DNA of 64,000 nt from Amphritea atlantica (GCF_018860855.1 NZ_JAHKQE010000044.1:1-64000), one strand, 5' to 3'; positions 1-9,365 are shown, counted from the stretch's first letter. The notes: generated by a model from the letters alone, not told the origin. Program-made: numbers and translations.

Positions 1-767
1 TTGTTAACTGATCGCTTACCAAACTGTTAGAACAGCACCAGCTAAAAGAATGCAGTAAATTATTCCCAAATTTAATCATAGAGCAGCTTTCATTTCATGG
101 ATCGAAAGGTAAAGAAGCTGATTACGTCATTGTTCTAGGGCTGGAACGTGGAAAGCATGGATTCCCCTCCCGAAAGGTGACTCACCCCTTGCTAGACGCA
201 TTGCTGCCCCAGTTAGAAAAGTTTCCTGATGCTGAAGAGCGGCGATTGTTTTATGTAGCCCTTACTCGCGCTAAAGATAGAAGTTATCTTCTCACGGACA
301 TGACAAATACTTCGGATTTTGTGAAAGAACTGATAAACGATACCTACCCGATAGGAACAGATGCCTTTGACGTAAGCACCACACAGGTCTCAGCTTTAGA
401 GAGACATTGTCCTAGTTGCAAGACGGGAACAGTCATAAAAAGAACAGGGCCTTATGGCGTGTTTCTATCCTGTAATAATTACCCATTGTGTAGCTATAAA
501 GACAAGGCGTGCCCAGCCTGCCAAAGTGAGATGAAAACAGAGGGCCGCTTTAAAATTTGTATAAATGACCAATGCCAAAAATGGGTGCCTATATGCCCTT
601 CGTGTAAAGGAGAGCTAAGATTGCGAGATGGGCGAAACGGTCAGTTTTGGGGATGTATAAATTACAGGCGTAGTGGTCAAAGCTGTAGTCATACAGAAAA
701 TTATATAGAACCTCCGGTGAAACAGACGTTTCAGACCGCTGGCTTTCAGCAAGCAGCCGAACTGTGA
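1..767 (+). pseudogene. C-terminal part of a helicase IV (HelD/UvrD-like) with zinc-ribbon tail, frame-disrupted at its visible 5' end
   Basis: From base 12 to the stop at 765-767 one frame reads as the end of a superfamily 1 DNA helicase. It contains motif V (HGSKGKEADYVIVLGL), motif VI (RRLFYVALTRAKD) and then a cysteine-rich tail with three CxxC-type zinc ribbons of the topoisomerase C4 kind (CPSC, CPAC, CPSC). Such proteins unwind DNA ahead of repair or recombination and are cytoplasmic. The reading frame is closed upstream by TGA at 9-11. Bases 1-24 in another frame read LLTDRLPN, which would fit the missing upstream helicase sequence, so a one-base indel near base 20-25 is likely. A GTG at 177 could start a short fragment, but motif V would then be lost. 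The break is either a real pseudogene or a sequence error; the N-terminal ATPase half lies outside the window. Confidence 0.6.
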
Positions 768-816
768 TTCGGTATGTATTGGCAACGTTTTCGTATGGGC
801 GAGTTATGCTTACGTT

Positions 817-851
817 GTTCACTTATAGTGTTCACTAGCGAATAAGTGGAC
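817..851. repeat. Imperfect inverted repeat downstream of the helicase fragment
   Basis: GTTCACTTAT at 817-826 faces ATAAGTGGAC at 842-851, matching at 9 of 10 positions. It lies in a gene-free stretch (768-1597) and could be a decayed mobile-element end or a hairpin. No transposase is visible beside it. Confidence 0.3.
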
Positions 852-990
852 ACTGTCATGACGCCTGTAGTACCAGGCTCAAGATGGGGTTACCGGACGC
901 TACGGATTATCCACCTTCAATTGGTCAGGATTACCGGTATTATTACCTTCGAGATGGACAGACATCATCCTGTAGGCGGTACATGAGCGA

Positions 991-1279
991 GGTGTCGAAA
1001 ACTCGACAGGTATCACTTTTCTCAGCGGCCTGTCCGACCATGAATAGGGTGTCGAAAACTCGACAGGTATCACTTTTCTCCGCAGACTATCTGGCAATGA
1101 ATGGGGGTGTCGAAAACTCGACAGGTATCACTTCTCTCCGCAGCCTATCTGGCAATGAATGGGGGTGTCGAAAACTCGACAGGTATCACTTTTCTCCGCA
1201 GCCTATCCGGCAATGAATGGGGGTGTCGAAAACTCGACAGGTATCACTTCTCTCCGCAGCCTATCCGGCAATGAATAGG
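991..1279. repeat. Five tandem 57-58-bp repeats, each with a short hairpin
   Basis: GGTGTCGAAAACTCGACA recurs at 991, 1048, 1106, 1164 and 1222, giving periods of 57, 58, 58 and 58 bp. Each unit holds the inverted repeat TGTCGA-AAAC-TCGACA. The stretch between hairpins is also conserved (TATCACTTYTCTCCGCAG then CCTATCYGGCAATGAATG), with more divergence in the first unit. The array fades at 1279 into a half unit. The period is mostly not a multiple of three and no long ORF follows it, so it is non-coding. It is not a CRISPR, because the inter-hairpin sequence is itself repeated. It may be a REP-like or satellite array. Confidence 0.85.
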
Positions 1280-1291
1280 ATTCGAAACCTC
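1278..1291. other. Candidate distal attachment site (near-copy of tRNA-Ser T-arm)
   Basis: GGATTCGAAACCTC here matches GGATTCGAACCCTC at 10953-10966, inside the T-arm of tRNA-Ser, at 13 of 14 positions and in the same orientation. The interval of about 9.7 kb encloses the whole restriction-modification operon plus excisionase and integrase. It coincides with the degenerate end of the 58-bp repeat array, so chance derivation from the repeat unit is a real alternative. Confidence 0.35.
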
Positions 1292-1343
1292 TTAGAGCCG
1301 TTTATACTGCTTTATTTCACGCCATAAAACATTCTCATAAAAA

Positions 1344-1406
1344 CCATAAAATCCATAAAATCCATAAAATCCATAAAATCCATAAAATCCATAAAATCTA
1401 TAAAAA
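1344..1406. repeat. 9-bp tandem repeat (CCATAAAAT, six copies plus a decayed one)
   Basis: CCATAAAAT is repeated without a break from 1344 to 1397, followed by a decayed copy to about 1406. It is a simple AT-rich microsatellite in the gap between the hairpin repeats and the end of hsdR. No gene is visible from 1280 to 1597. Confidence 0.9.
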
Positions 1407-1597
1407 ACAATTATTTATAACTTTAAAAGAAAGACTGAAATGATATTAGCTGATTATAAAGAACTACTACTATTTATATTACACTGACACGGGCTAGTCG
1501 TGGTTTTTACATCCCAAGTAATCAACAACGCCCATCTTTTGAATAGGCATACGGATCCATAACTTATCGCGGAAAACATCGACCCCATCAATAATAA

Positions 1598-4500
1598 TCA
1601 GCCTGTTTTCTCTCGATATTTCTTAAAATTCTCCGCCTGTTCCAAGATCTCTTTGTAAGCATCATCGTTGGCCACCGGTGGATAACCGTATTTGGCCAGT
1701 AGCAAGATCAGCTTCACTTGCAGCTCGGCTTTGATATCTTCTCGTTGGTTCCATGCGGGGAAGCTGGCAACGCTATCAACCTCTTCCTTGGCGTGTTTCG
1801 CCAGTTCGATCATCTTATCTTCGGGATAGGTGAAGTCATACTTAATCGACAGGGATTTCAAGATGTCGTAAAACGCTTTCTCTTCAAAATCGATGCCCAT
1901 ATCGGCAAACGAGGTCATTTCGTTTTTTAGGTCATGGTACAGGTCGATAATTTCATTAGAGAAGTCTTCCAGCACGCTACTGACAAGCACATCGTCTTCT
2001 TTACGTTCGTTGTATTTATCCACCAGCGCTTTGAATTTTTTAGAGAAATCGACCCCTTGCATCTTGTTGGTTTTCGAGACTTCGCCAATGGCTTTTTCCA
2101 ACAGCTTTTGCAACAGCTTAATCTTGGTATTCGGTAGTTTAATCTTGTCGATTTTAGCTAAATAATCTTCATCAAAAATATCAATCGCGCCCTCTTCAGC
2201 TTCATCACCCAATTTGAAGATCTCTTCGACACCATCGCTTTTAATCGCTTCGGCGATCATATCGCGCACTTTGGCGTTCATCTGTGCCGTATCCGGTGCT
2301 ACACCTCGGGTTAGCTTGTGGATAATAGAGCGGATCGCCATATAAAAGTGAATATGGTCACGCTCATCTTTGCTGATCTGCTCGTTACCACAGCAGATGT
2401 CATAGGCAGCCTTTAAGCGCTTGGTAATATCCATGAAGCGCTTTTCGGTTTTTTCCGTTTGCATTGCATATTCAGCGGCTTCGTTGAGACAGTTTAACTG
2501 GCCAACAGGATCACCGGTGAAATAATCTGAGCTATCAAAATGATAAAAAGCCTTGTTGAGTAGGTCTAAGTGGTTACGTACCTCAACAATCGAGGCGGCA
2601 ATATCTTCAAAATTATCACTGCCACTGCCACCAAACTGTTTTAGCGCTTTGTTCATCTGGGTTTTAATGCCGATGTAATCCACCACCAGCCCTTTGCTCT
2701 TGCCAGCAAACTTGCGGTTTACCCGTGAGATCGTTTGTATCAAGTTATGTTGTGAAACAGGTTTATCTATATACATAGTATCGAGAAACGGTACATCAAA
2801 GCCGGTCAGCCACATATCCACCACAATGGCGATTTTAAAGTTAGACTTAGCTTGCTTAAATTGGCGATCCAGCTCTTTGCGATCATCTTTACTACCAAGC
2901 AGATCCCACAGCGCTTTCTCATCATCTTTATTGCGCGTCATCACCATGCGCACCCGCGCAGAGGCTTTTATCTCCTTACGCTCTTTGTCACTAAGTGATT
3001 CACCCTTGGCGCACTCCAGCACCTCAAACCATTCAGGGCGTAAGACCTGTAACTCCTGATACAATTGATAGGCAATTTGGCGAGAGCTACTGACAAACAT
3101 CGCCTTGCCCGCCACAGTAGCGCCTTCAGCCACGCGATCTTCATAGTGCGCTACAAAGTCCTTGGCTAAGGCATGTATACGGTCAGGATCGCCTAGAATC
3201 GCCCCCATGCTGGCCATCGCTTTTTTACTATCGTCTATCTGGTAATCGCTCGCGCCATCGTCGGCACATTGTTGATAGTACGCTTCAATCTCTTTCAGCT
3301 TACTGTTATCAAGAACCACTTTTGCCGCACGGCCTTCATAGACAATGCGCACGGTAATCTCATCCTTAACGGACTCGTTCATAGTGTAGCTATCAACCAC
3401 CTTGCCAAACACATCCAAGGTGGCATCAATGGGTGTGCCGGTAAAACCCACATAGGTGGCGTTCGGTAGAGAGTCATGCAGATATTTAGCAAAGCCGTAG
3501 GTTTTCTTAACCCCTCGGTTTTTGCCTTCAGTCACCACCGAGATTTTTTGATCGAGGTTAACTTGGCTACGGTGGGCCTCATCGGAAATGCAGATCACAT
3601 TACAGCGATCCGTTAACAGCGCCACATCTTCAGTAAACTTATGAATCGTGGTTAAGAACACACCGCCACTCTGGCGGCCCTGCAATTTAGCGCGCAGATC
3701 AGTACGGGAGGTCACTGTTTCAACAATCTGATCGCCAATATAGGTTTTGGCATTGGTAAACTGCTTAGAGAGTTGATCGTCTAAATCGGTACGGTCGGTA
3801 ATCAACACAATGGTGGGGCTGGCAAAGTCCACGCTCTTCATCAACAGGCGCACTAAAAATTGCATGGTAAAACTTTTACCGCAACCGGTGGCGCCAAAAT
3901 AGGTGCCGCCCTTACCGTCGCCGATAATATCACCTGCACTGTTAGGCCGTTTCTGATGCGCTTTAATGCTTTGGTAGAGTTTAGTGGCCGCATAATACTG
4001 CGGATAACGACAAACGATTTTGATCTCTTGATGGCTCTTATCAGGAAAATAGATAAAGTGCCGGATCACCTCACGTAAACGCTGCTGATCAAACAGCCCT
4101 TGCAGCATACTGGTGAGCGAGCTGATACCGTCCTTTTCCGCCGTCTCATTGCCGTTGACCTTGCGCCAGCCATAATAAAACTCATAAGGCGCAAACAGTG
4201 TACCCATCTTATTGTTGACGCCATCACTGATCACACAGAGAGCGTTATAAATAAATAACTGGGGAATATCACGCCGGTAGCGAGTGCAGATTTGCACGTA
4301 AGCATCGTGGATGGTGGCCTCTTCACGGATAGCGCTTTTAAACTCAAACAACACCAGCGGCAAACCATTAATATATAAAATACCATCGGGAATACGCAGC
4401 TCCCCACCACTGGCCGAGGCTACGCCTTCAATCTCTAGCTGATTAACGATTTTAAAAAGGTTATTGGTGTGCGGCTGAGCCTGATAGTCTGCGCCTTTTT

Positions 4501-4891
4501 CGGTAACAATGGATAGCTGATCCACCTCATCTACCGTTGGCACACGCATCGCCGCAAGATCGCTGTAATCGATCAGCTGTATGTAAATGTCTTTATCATT
4601 AGGGTCTTCGCGCTTGAGTAAAAACCCATCACTCAACCACTTACAGAAGGTCTTGTTACTCTCATACAGATCACTCGCCGAGAGCAACTCTAACTGACGG
4701 ATAATGCCGTCGATCTCATTATCGGTGATACCTTCACTGGCATATTGCTGACTTAAAAAAGCACGCAGATCCGATTTGATCAATACCTCAGTGGTTCCCC
4801 GCGAAAGATCACTGCCCAACACATGGGGATAACCCTGCTCCCCCAGTAGTTGGATAATGGCACTTTCTAATTGGGCTTCGGTAAATTTCAC
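1598..4891 (-). CDS. hsdR: Type I restriction enzyme, restriction/translocase subunit HsdR
   Basis: This is the motor and nuclease subunit of a type I restriction-modification complex. It pulls unmodified DNA past the complex with ATP and cuts it at a distance. The 1097-residue protein has an N-terminal HSDR_N nuclease domain with the D-x(n)-ExK pattern (Asp169, Glu183, Lys185 in LFEFK), then a superfamily 2 helicase core: Walker A GATGCGKS (333-340), DEAH (437-440), FTGTP near 485 and a motif VI-like SRVNRK. The C-terminal 350 residues are helical, as expected for contact with HsdM. Length and motifs are complete, so it looks functional. It is the last gene of the minus-strand run hsdM-hsdS-rhuM-hsdR and starts 75 bp after rhuM ends. 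Confidence 0.95.
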   Translation of the reverse strand: MKFTEAQLESAIIQLLGEQGYPHVLGSDLSRGTTEVLIKSDLRAFLSQQYASEGITDNEIDGIIRQLELLSASDLYESNKTFCKWLSDGFLLKREDPNDKDIYIQLIDYSDLAAMRVPTVDEVDQLSIVTEKGADYQAQPHTNNLFKIVNQLEIEGVASASGGELRIPDGILYINGLPLVLFEFKSAIREEATIHDAYVQICTRYRRDIPQLFIYNALCVISDGVNNKMGTLFAPYEFYYGWRKVNGNETAEKDGISSLTSMLQGLFDQQRLREVIRHFIYFPDKSHQEIKIVCRYPQYYAATKLYQSIKAHQKRPNSAGDIIGDGKGGTYFGATGCGKSFTMQFLVRLLMKSVDFASPTIVLITDRTDLDDQLSKQFTNAKTYIGDQIVETVTSRTDLRAKLQGRQSGGVFLTTIHKFTEDVALLTDRCNVICISDEAHRSQVNLDQKISVVTEGKNRGVKKTYGFAKYLHDSLPNATYVGFTGTPIDATLDVFGKVVDSYTMNESVKDEITVRIVYEGRAAKVVLDNSKLKEIEAYYQQCADDGASDYQIDDSKKAMASMGAILGDPDRIHALAKDFVAHYEDRVAEGATVAGKAMFVSSSRQIAYQLYQELQVLRPEWFEVLECAKGESLSDKERKEIKASARVRMVMTRNKDDEKALWDLLGSKDDRKELDRQFKQAKSNFKIAIVVDMWLTGFDVPFLDTMYIDKPVSQHNLIQTISRVNRKFAGKSKGLVVDYIGIKTQMNKALKQFGGSGSDNFEDIAASIVEVRNHLDLLNKAFYHFDSSDYFTGDPVGQLNCLNEAAEYAMQTEKTEKRFMDITKRLKAAYDICCGNEQISKDERDHIHFYMAIRSIIHKLTRGVAPDTAQMNAKVRDMIAEAIKSDGVEEIFKLGDEAEEGAIDIFDEDYLAKIDKIKLPNTKIKLLQKLLEKAIGEVSKTNKMQGVDFSKKFKALVDKYNERKEDDVLVSSVLEDFSNEIIDLYHDLKNEMTSFADMGIDFEEKAFYDILKSLSIKYDFTYPEDKMIELAKHAKEEVDSVASFPAWNQREDIKAELQVKLILLLAKYGYPPVANDDAYKEILEQAENFKKYREKTG

Positions 4892-4966
4892 GGCACGACA
4901 TCCTGTTGTGTTTTATCAGCGTTGTAGTCTTCGCTGTTGCTTCAATGTAATTGGGTAATACAGGGT

Positions 4967-5998
4967 TTAATCACTGCTGGGCAAGTTTTTCAGCATACGA
5001 TCAAAGTCAGATTCGATAGGCTGCCGTTTATTAAACTTCTCGTATTCAGCATGAGCCTTTTCTTTCGCTTGATCCCGTGTAACCGTACCATAGCCTTCCA
5101 GCACTTCGTATTCGTTAAAGCTTAAAAATTTCTCCACACTGAGGGCAAAATTTTGCATCGTAAAGCTATTACGTCGTTCAATAATACGTTCAATATAATC
5201 AAAAAAGCCCGCCACGGCGGCCTCTAACTGTTTGATCTCTTTTTCACTTAAATAGTTTTTACCCACCGTAGTATCAGACTTTAAAATACGGCCTTCAGGC
5301 GCATGTTTAAACGTATTCATCCCCATCAATGGCTGAGTGCTATCGGCTTTATTGTAGATAAGCTCGCTAGATGTATTACCCGTAATCGCAAAATGAAACT
5401 GATCTTGCACATGAGCATAGAACTGACGGGTGGTATCTGATTTCGGGTCATAATCAATACTGCACTCCGCAAAAATATCCGTGATTTGCTGGTAGATACG
5501 TCGTTCGCTCGCGCGAATAGAGCGAACCCGTTCCAACAACTCACGAAAATAGTCTTTACCAAAGTAGCGACCATTTTTAAGGCGCTCATCATCCATGGCA
5601 AAGCCTTTGATGATGTACTCTTTAATTAGTGCCGTCGCCCAAATTCTAAACTGAGTGGCTTGTACCGAATTGACCCGATAGCCGACCGAGATCACCGCAT
5701 CGAGGTTATAGTATTTTGTGGTGGTTTTTTGTGTTTTGCCCGCTATAGCGCCATGGGCAGTGGTGTTTTCCAAAAAGGAAACAACCACTTTTTCATCTAA
5801 CTCACCGCTTTCAAAAATATTTTTTAAGTGCTTTGAAATAGCAGGCACACCCACGGCAAACAGCTCTGACATTCGTTTTTGTGTCAGCCACAGGGTTTCG
5901 TTATTCAACAACACCTCTACCTTCACATCACCACTCGGGGCGGTGTAAAGTAGAAACTCAGTGCTTTGATCTTGCAGGCTGAGGGATTTATCACTCAT
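4967..5998 (-). CDS. rhuM: RhuM-family protein inside the type I RM operon
   Basis: A 343-residue protein of the RhuM family, named from Salmonella pathogenicity island 3. The N-terminal part (about 30-110) has the typical LWLTQKRMSELFAVG helix-turn-helix-like stretch, followed by KYYNLDAVISVGYRVNS and WATALIKEYIIKGFAMDDERLKN. The C-terminal third is helical. No signal peptide or membrane segment is seen. Its ATG overlaps the end of hsdS by 8 bp and it precedes hsdR, so it is translationally coupled to the restriction genes. Its biochemical role is not established; a DNA-binding or accessory defence role is inference from position. Family assignment is confident, function is not. Confidence 0.88.
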   Translation of the reverse strand: MSDKSLSLQDQSTEFLLYTAPSGDVKVEVLLNNETLWLTQKRMSELFAVGVPAISKHLKNIFESGELDEKVVVSFLENTTAHGAIAGKTQKTTTKYYNLDAVISVGYRVNSVQATQFRIWATALIKEYIIKGFAMDDERLKNGRYFGKDYFRELLERVRSIRASERRIYQQITDIFAECSIDYDPKSDTTRQFYAHVQDQFHFAITGNTSSELIYNKADSTQPLMGMNTFKHAPEGRILKSDTTVGKNYLSEKEIKQLEAAVAGFFDYIERIIERRNSFTMQNFALSVEKFLSFNEYEVLEGYGTVTRDQAKEKAHAEYEKFNKRQPIESDFDRMLKNLPSSD

Positions 5999-7403
5999 AA
6001 GCAGTCTCAGGCGGGTTGGTTTCGCTATCGAGCAGAGACTCTGGCAGGCGCAGTTCGCCGGAGATCAGTTTAGGGAGAAGGGTGTTACGGAGTTTAGACA
6101 AGCTTTCACCCTCAGAGTAATTCACACCTAACTTCTTTAAATAACTCCCCGTTATTAACTGAAATGAATCAAGAATCTCACTTGAAGGAACCAAACAACA
6201 GAAATTTGTTACTACTTCAGGCTTGATCGCAGGGTAGGCTGCGCCATCTGCTAACCGCGCAAACTCATCAATAACTTCATCTCTAGTAAGATGAAAGTAA
6301 AGGTATGCTCTCAAATTTTCACTCTTAGGACTCATCACAACGAAACCGGTACTGCCAGTTAAGCCGCATCTATGAACATAAGCAAATGACCTGTTACCCG
6401 GCCTCACAAGGCCAACAATAGTATCATTGGCATTCATTATACGTTTTGCTCGGCTTGGAGCTTCCGTATATTTATAACGTTGAAATTCGTTAATTCGTCC
6501 ATTTTTAGCGTTTCCCAAATCAACATATTCAACAAAGTCAGGTGCGTTTTTTTTAGACCAAGAGTTAAGGTTTGTATCTGCAATAAATGCCGTCGTTTCG
6601 CACCTCCACCCCTTCGGCACCCAGCCTAGCGCTTCGGTTTCTTCAAACTCACTGGGGAATAACTGGCGCACATCATCGGGCAAGGGTTGGTGATCCGGTT
6701 TGGCGAGTTGCTGCTGGCGGCGTTGGGCGCGTGCTTGCAGTTCCTCGGGAATAGGATTACCCGCGGCTAAGGCGTTGTCGATCACGGGGTCGAAATCCAC
6801 AAACCAGCTTTTAAACAGGGCTTGCGCCATCTGCTCTAGGGTTTGGTTGGTTTGGCGGTTGAGTTCGATTTTGTTGTCAAATATCTCAAGCGAATGCCCA
6901 ATATACTTTTGAACCTCAAAAGGTGGTAAACAAAAAGAAAATTCACCTAATTTTTTCACAGGAAGTCGGGCTTGATTTGCACTCCCTCCTGCATTATTTG
7001 AGGTATGCCATGAAAAATCTTCCAGCTTCAGCCTGTAATAAAGAAACTGGTTGTCCAAAACACCGTCATTAGGGAGGATACTGCACGTATTTTGATTTTG
7101 TATAGATCCTTTAGCATCAAATGGAACCCGAACAACTTTACCAACAACCGAAGCCCAATTAGGAGGCCAAGAACCAACTGTAGAAACAATTACATCACCT
7201 TCATCAAGAAAGTGCTCTTTCCACCTTTCAGCATGAGTTTCCTCAACATATTTACAATCTGTAATATCGATTGAATCCTGAGTAAAATCAGATACTCTAA
7301 TTAAAGGTATCCCCACATCTGAGAAAAATTGTTGTTTTACTCCTGCTCCATTCCTAAGAGTTGCAACATCACTTAAAACTACAACAGGCCACTCACTCCC
7401 CAT
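5991..7403 (-). CDS. hsdS: Type I restriction-modification specificity subunit HsdS
   Basis: HsdS recognises the split DNA target of the type I complex. The 470-residue protein has the usual two-fold layout. An N-terminal target-recognition domain (about 1-170) is followed by a central conserved helix (FDNKIELNRQTNQTLEQMAQ, then FKSWFVDFDPV). A second recognition domain begins with LGWVPKGW (about 265-430), and a C-terminal helix ends in SKLRNTLLPKLISGELR. Both halves are present, so a bipartite target is expected; its sequence cannot be read from the protein. The start overlaps the hsdM stop by 11 bp and the end overlaps rhuM by 8 bp. The second recognition domain is visibly more AT-rich than the surrounding operon, which fits domain exchange. 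Confidence 0.93.
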   Translation of the reverse strand: MGSEWPVVVLSDVATLRNGAGVKQQFFSDVGIPLIRVSDFTQDSIDITDCKYVEETHAERWKEHFLDEGDVIVSTVGSWPPNWASVVGKVVRVPFDAKGSIQNQNTCSILPNDGVLDNQFLYYRLKLEDFSWHTSNNAGGSANQARLPVKKLGEFSFCLPPFEVQKYIGHSLEIFDNKIELNRQTNQTLEQMAQALFKSWFVDFDPVIDNALAAGNPIPEELQARAQRRQQQLAKPDHQPLPDDVRQLFPSEFEETEALGWVPKGWRCETTAFIADTNLNSWSKKNAPDFVEYVDLGNAKNGRINEFQRYKYTEAPSRAKRIMNANDTIVGLVRPGNRSFAYVHRCGLTGSTGFVVMSPKSENLRAYLYFHLTRDEVIDEFARLADGAAYPAIKPEVVTNFCCLVPSSEILDSFQLITGSYLKKLGVNYSEGESLSKLRNTLLPKLISGELRLPESLLDSETNPPETAYE

Positions 7404-8991
7404 AACCCAGCACCTCCAAGTTCTGACGAATGGTTTTATCCAGCGCTTCGGCTTCTTTCATCTGGCGATACAGGGTTTGGCTGAGTTCGCGCATCTTATC
7501 TTCAAAGGGGATGCCATCGTCTTCGATATCCGCCGCGCCCACATAGCGACCGGGGGTGAGTACATAATCGTTCTTTTGAATATCCGCTAAGCTGGCCGCT
7601 TTGCAATAACCGGCCACATCTTCGTATTGCGCCAGTGTGCCACTGCCATCCTGCGTTTCACCGCGCCATGCGTGGTAGGTGCCGGCAATTTTAGCCAGAT
7701 CATCCGGTGTCAGCTCTTTATGAATACGGCTGGCCATGGTGCCCATCTGACGGGCATCGATAAACAGGGTTTCCCCTTTGCGGTTACGATAGCCTCGGGT
7801 TTTATCTTCACCTTTGTTTTTGGTAAGGAACCATAAACACACGGGGATCTGGGTGGTGTAGAACAGCTGCCCCGGTAGCGCGATCATGCAATCCACATGG
7901 TCGTTGTCGATAATCTCTTGGCGAATAGTGCCTTCGCCACTGGTGTTAGAGCTCATGGAGCCATTGGCCAAGACAAAACCGGCGGTGCCGCTTTCGCTGA
8001 GTTTACTGAGTATATGCAGTATCCACGCATAGTTGGCATTACCGGTGGGCGGTACGGTGTAACCGGCCCAGCGTGGATCATCCACCAGCTCATTGTCGGC
8101 GCGCCACTGTTTTTGGTTAAACGGCGGGTTAGCCATAATGTAATCGGCTTTCAAATCAGGGTGCTGATCTTTAAAGAAGGTATTGCCTGCAACATCCCCC
8201 AAGTTGCCGTTAATCCCCCGAATCGCGAGGTTCATTTTGGCGAGCTTATAGGTTGCGCTGGTGTATTCCTGCCCGTAGATCGAGATCTCTTTTTGGTTGC
8301 CGTTGTGACTGTTCACAAACTTGACCGATTGCACAAACATGCCGCCCGAACCACAGCAAGGGTCGTAGATTTTACCTTTGTAGGGTTCCAGCATTTCGGC
8401 CAATAGTGCCACTACCGATTTAGGCGTATAGAACTCGCCCCCGCCTTTACCTTCACTGGCGGCAAATTTACCGAGGAAGTATTCATACACCCGACCCACC
8501 AGATCTTCTTCGCTCATCTGGCATTCGTTGGCCAGCGTATCAATATTGTTAATGGTATCGAGCAACGCCGCCAGCTTGCTGCTTTCTAAGCCTAAACGTG
8601 AGAAGTAGTTATCCGGCAAGGCACCCGCCAGCGATTTGTTGGTTTTCTCAATGGTGTGCAGGGCGGTATCGATTTTAAGGGCGATATCATCCTGCTTGCT
8701 GTGTTTGATCAACGTCGCCCAACGCGCCTCTTCACTCAGGTAGAACACATTGCTCTGAGCATAAAACGGCACCATATCAACAAACTGTTCTTTACCATCA
8801 TCAATGAGCGCTTGGCGATGGGCTTCAAACTTGTCACTAATGAATTTAAGAAAGATCAAACTCAACACGATGTGTTTGTATTCAGATGACTCTACGCTGC
8901 CACGTAGTTTATTGGCGCTGTCCCAAAGGGATTCTTCAAAGGAGGTGTTTTGTTTTTTTAATGATTTAGATTTTGTGGGTGCTTTAGCCAT
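7393..8991 (-). CDS. hsdM: Type I restriction-modification methyltransferase subunit HsdM
   Basis: An N6-adenine DNA methyltransferase of 532 residues that modifies the target and forms the core of the RM complex with HsdS. The N-terminal HsdM_N helical domain (about 20-160) contains LWDSANKLRGSVESSEYKH. The catalytic domain has the AdoMet-binding motif DPCCGSGG (210-217) and the catalytic NPPF (288-291). The C-terminal tail is helical and ends in EALDKTIRQNLEVLGYGE. It is the first gene of the minus-strand RM operon, and transcription probably starts in the 9000-9190 region. Producing methylase and specificity subunits before the nuclease is common for type I systems. Confidence 0.95.
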   Translation of the reverse strand: MAKAPTKSKSLKKQNTSFEESLWDSANKLRGSVESSEYKHIVLSLIFLKFISDKFEAHRQALIDDGKEQFVDMVPFYAQSNVFYLSEEARWATLIKHSKQDDIALKIDTALHTIEKTNKSLAGALPDNYFSRLGLESSKLAALLDTINNIDTLANECQMSEEDLVGRVYEYFLGKFAASEGKGGGEFYTPKSVVALLAEMLEPYKGKIYDPCCGSGGMFVQSVKFVNSHNGNQKEISIYGQEYTSATYKLAKMNLAIRGINGNLGDVAGNTFFKDQHPDLKADYIMANPPFNQKQWRADNELVDDPRWAGYTVPPTGNANYAWILHILSKLSESGTAGFVLANGSMSSNTSGEGTIRQEIIDNDHVDCMIALPGQLFYTTQIPVCLWFLTKNKGEDKTRGYRNRKGETLFIDARQMGTMASRIHKELTPDDLAKIAGTYHAWRGETQDGSGTLAQYEDVAGYCKAASLADIQKNDYVLTPGRYVGAADIEDDGIPFEDKMRELSQTLYRQMKEAEALDKTIRQNLEVLGYGE

Positions 8992-9019
8992 TGCAGAAAC
9001 GATTCCATTGTATGAATGC

Positions 9020-9052
9020 CTTACCCATCCGGGGTATTATTGTGTGGGTAAG
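9020..9052. promoter_or_regulatory. Inverted repeat in the hsdM leader, candidate operator
   Basis: CTTACCCA (9020-9027) and TGGGTAAG (9045-9052) form a perfect 8-bp inverted repeat with a 17-nt spacer. It ends 29 bp upstream of the hsdM start. The position suits a control site or an attenuating hairpin for the RM operon. No binding protein is evident. Confidence 0.35.
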
Positions 9053-9191
9053 GTCGAACTTATGATCCTAATTTTGGCAGAAATGAGTGTCCCTGTCGTC
9101 GGTGATTTTACACGTCAGCACTTGGGCGTGACTTGCATTATTTTTTTTAGTGGCAAAATCCCTTTATCAACCTGATAAAGAGGTTCTCAAT

Positions 9192-9365
9192 ATGAAATCA
9201 CTTTACATTCACTTACTAACAACAGCATCTGTTTCAGCAACTGCTTTGATGCTCTACCTCATAACTACCCTGCAACTTATTCCCATATCGTTCAATGATG
9301 TTTTACAGGGACTCAGCATCCTCATTCTGACGAGCGACACCAAGAAGCTTTTTTTTCCTGATTAA
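9192..9365 (+). CDS. Small hypothetical protein with a hydrophobic stretch
   Basis: An ATG at 9192, preceded by AAGAGG, opens a 57-residue reading frame. It begins MKSLYIHLLTTASVSATALM and has one hydrophobic segment of roughly 20 residues near the N terminus, then a short polar end. I do not recognise a family. It lies between the divergent hsdM and the excisionase gene, inside the island. An in-frame start at 9150 exists but has no visible ribosome-binding site. It may be spurious. Confidence 0.3.
   Translation: MKSLYIHLLTTASVSATALMLYLITTLQLIPISFNDVLQGLSILILTSDTKKLFFPD

Noticed and set aside
884-1216. 110-residue protein with repeats
   Set aside because: It is a read-through of the 58-bp tandem repeats; the frame drifts because the period is not a multiple of three, and no ribosome site is present.
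991-1279. CRISPR array
   Set aside because: The period near 58 bp is CRISPR-like, but the sequence between hairpins is conserved from unit to unit and no cas gene is nearby.
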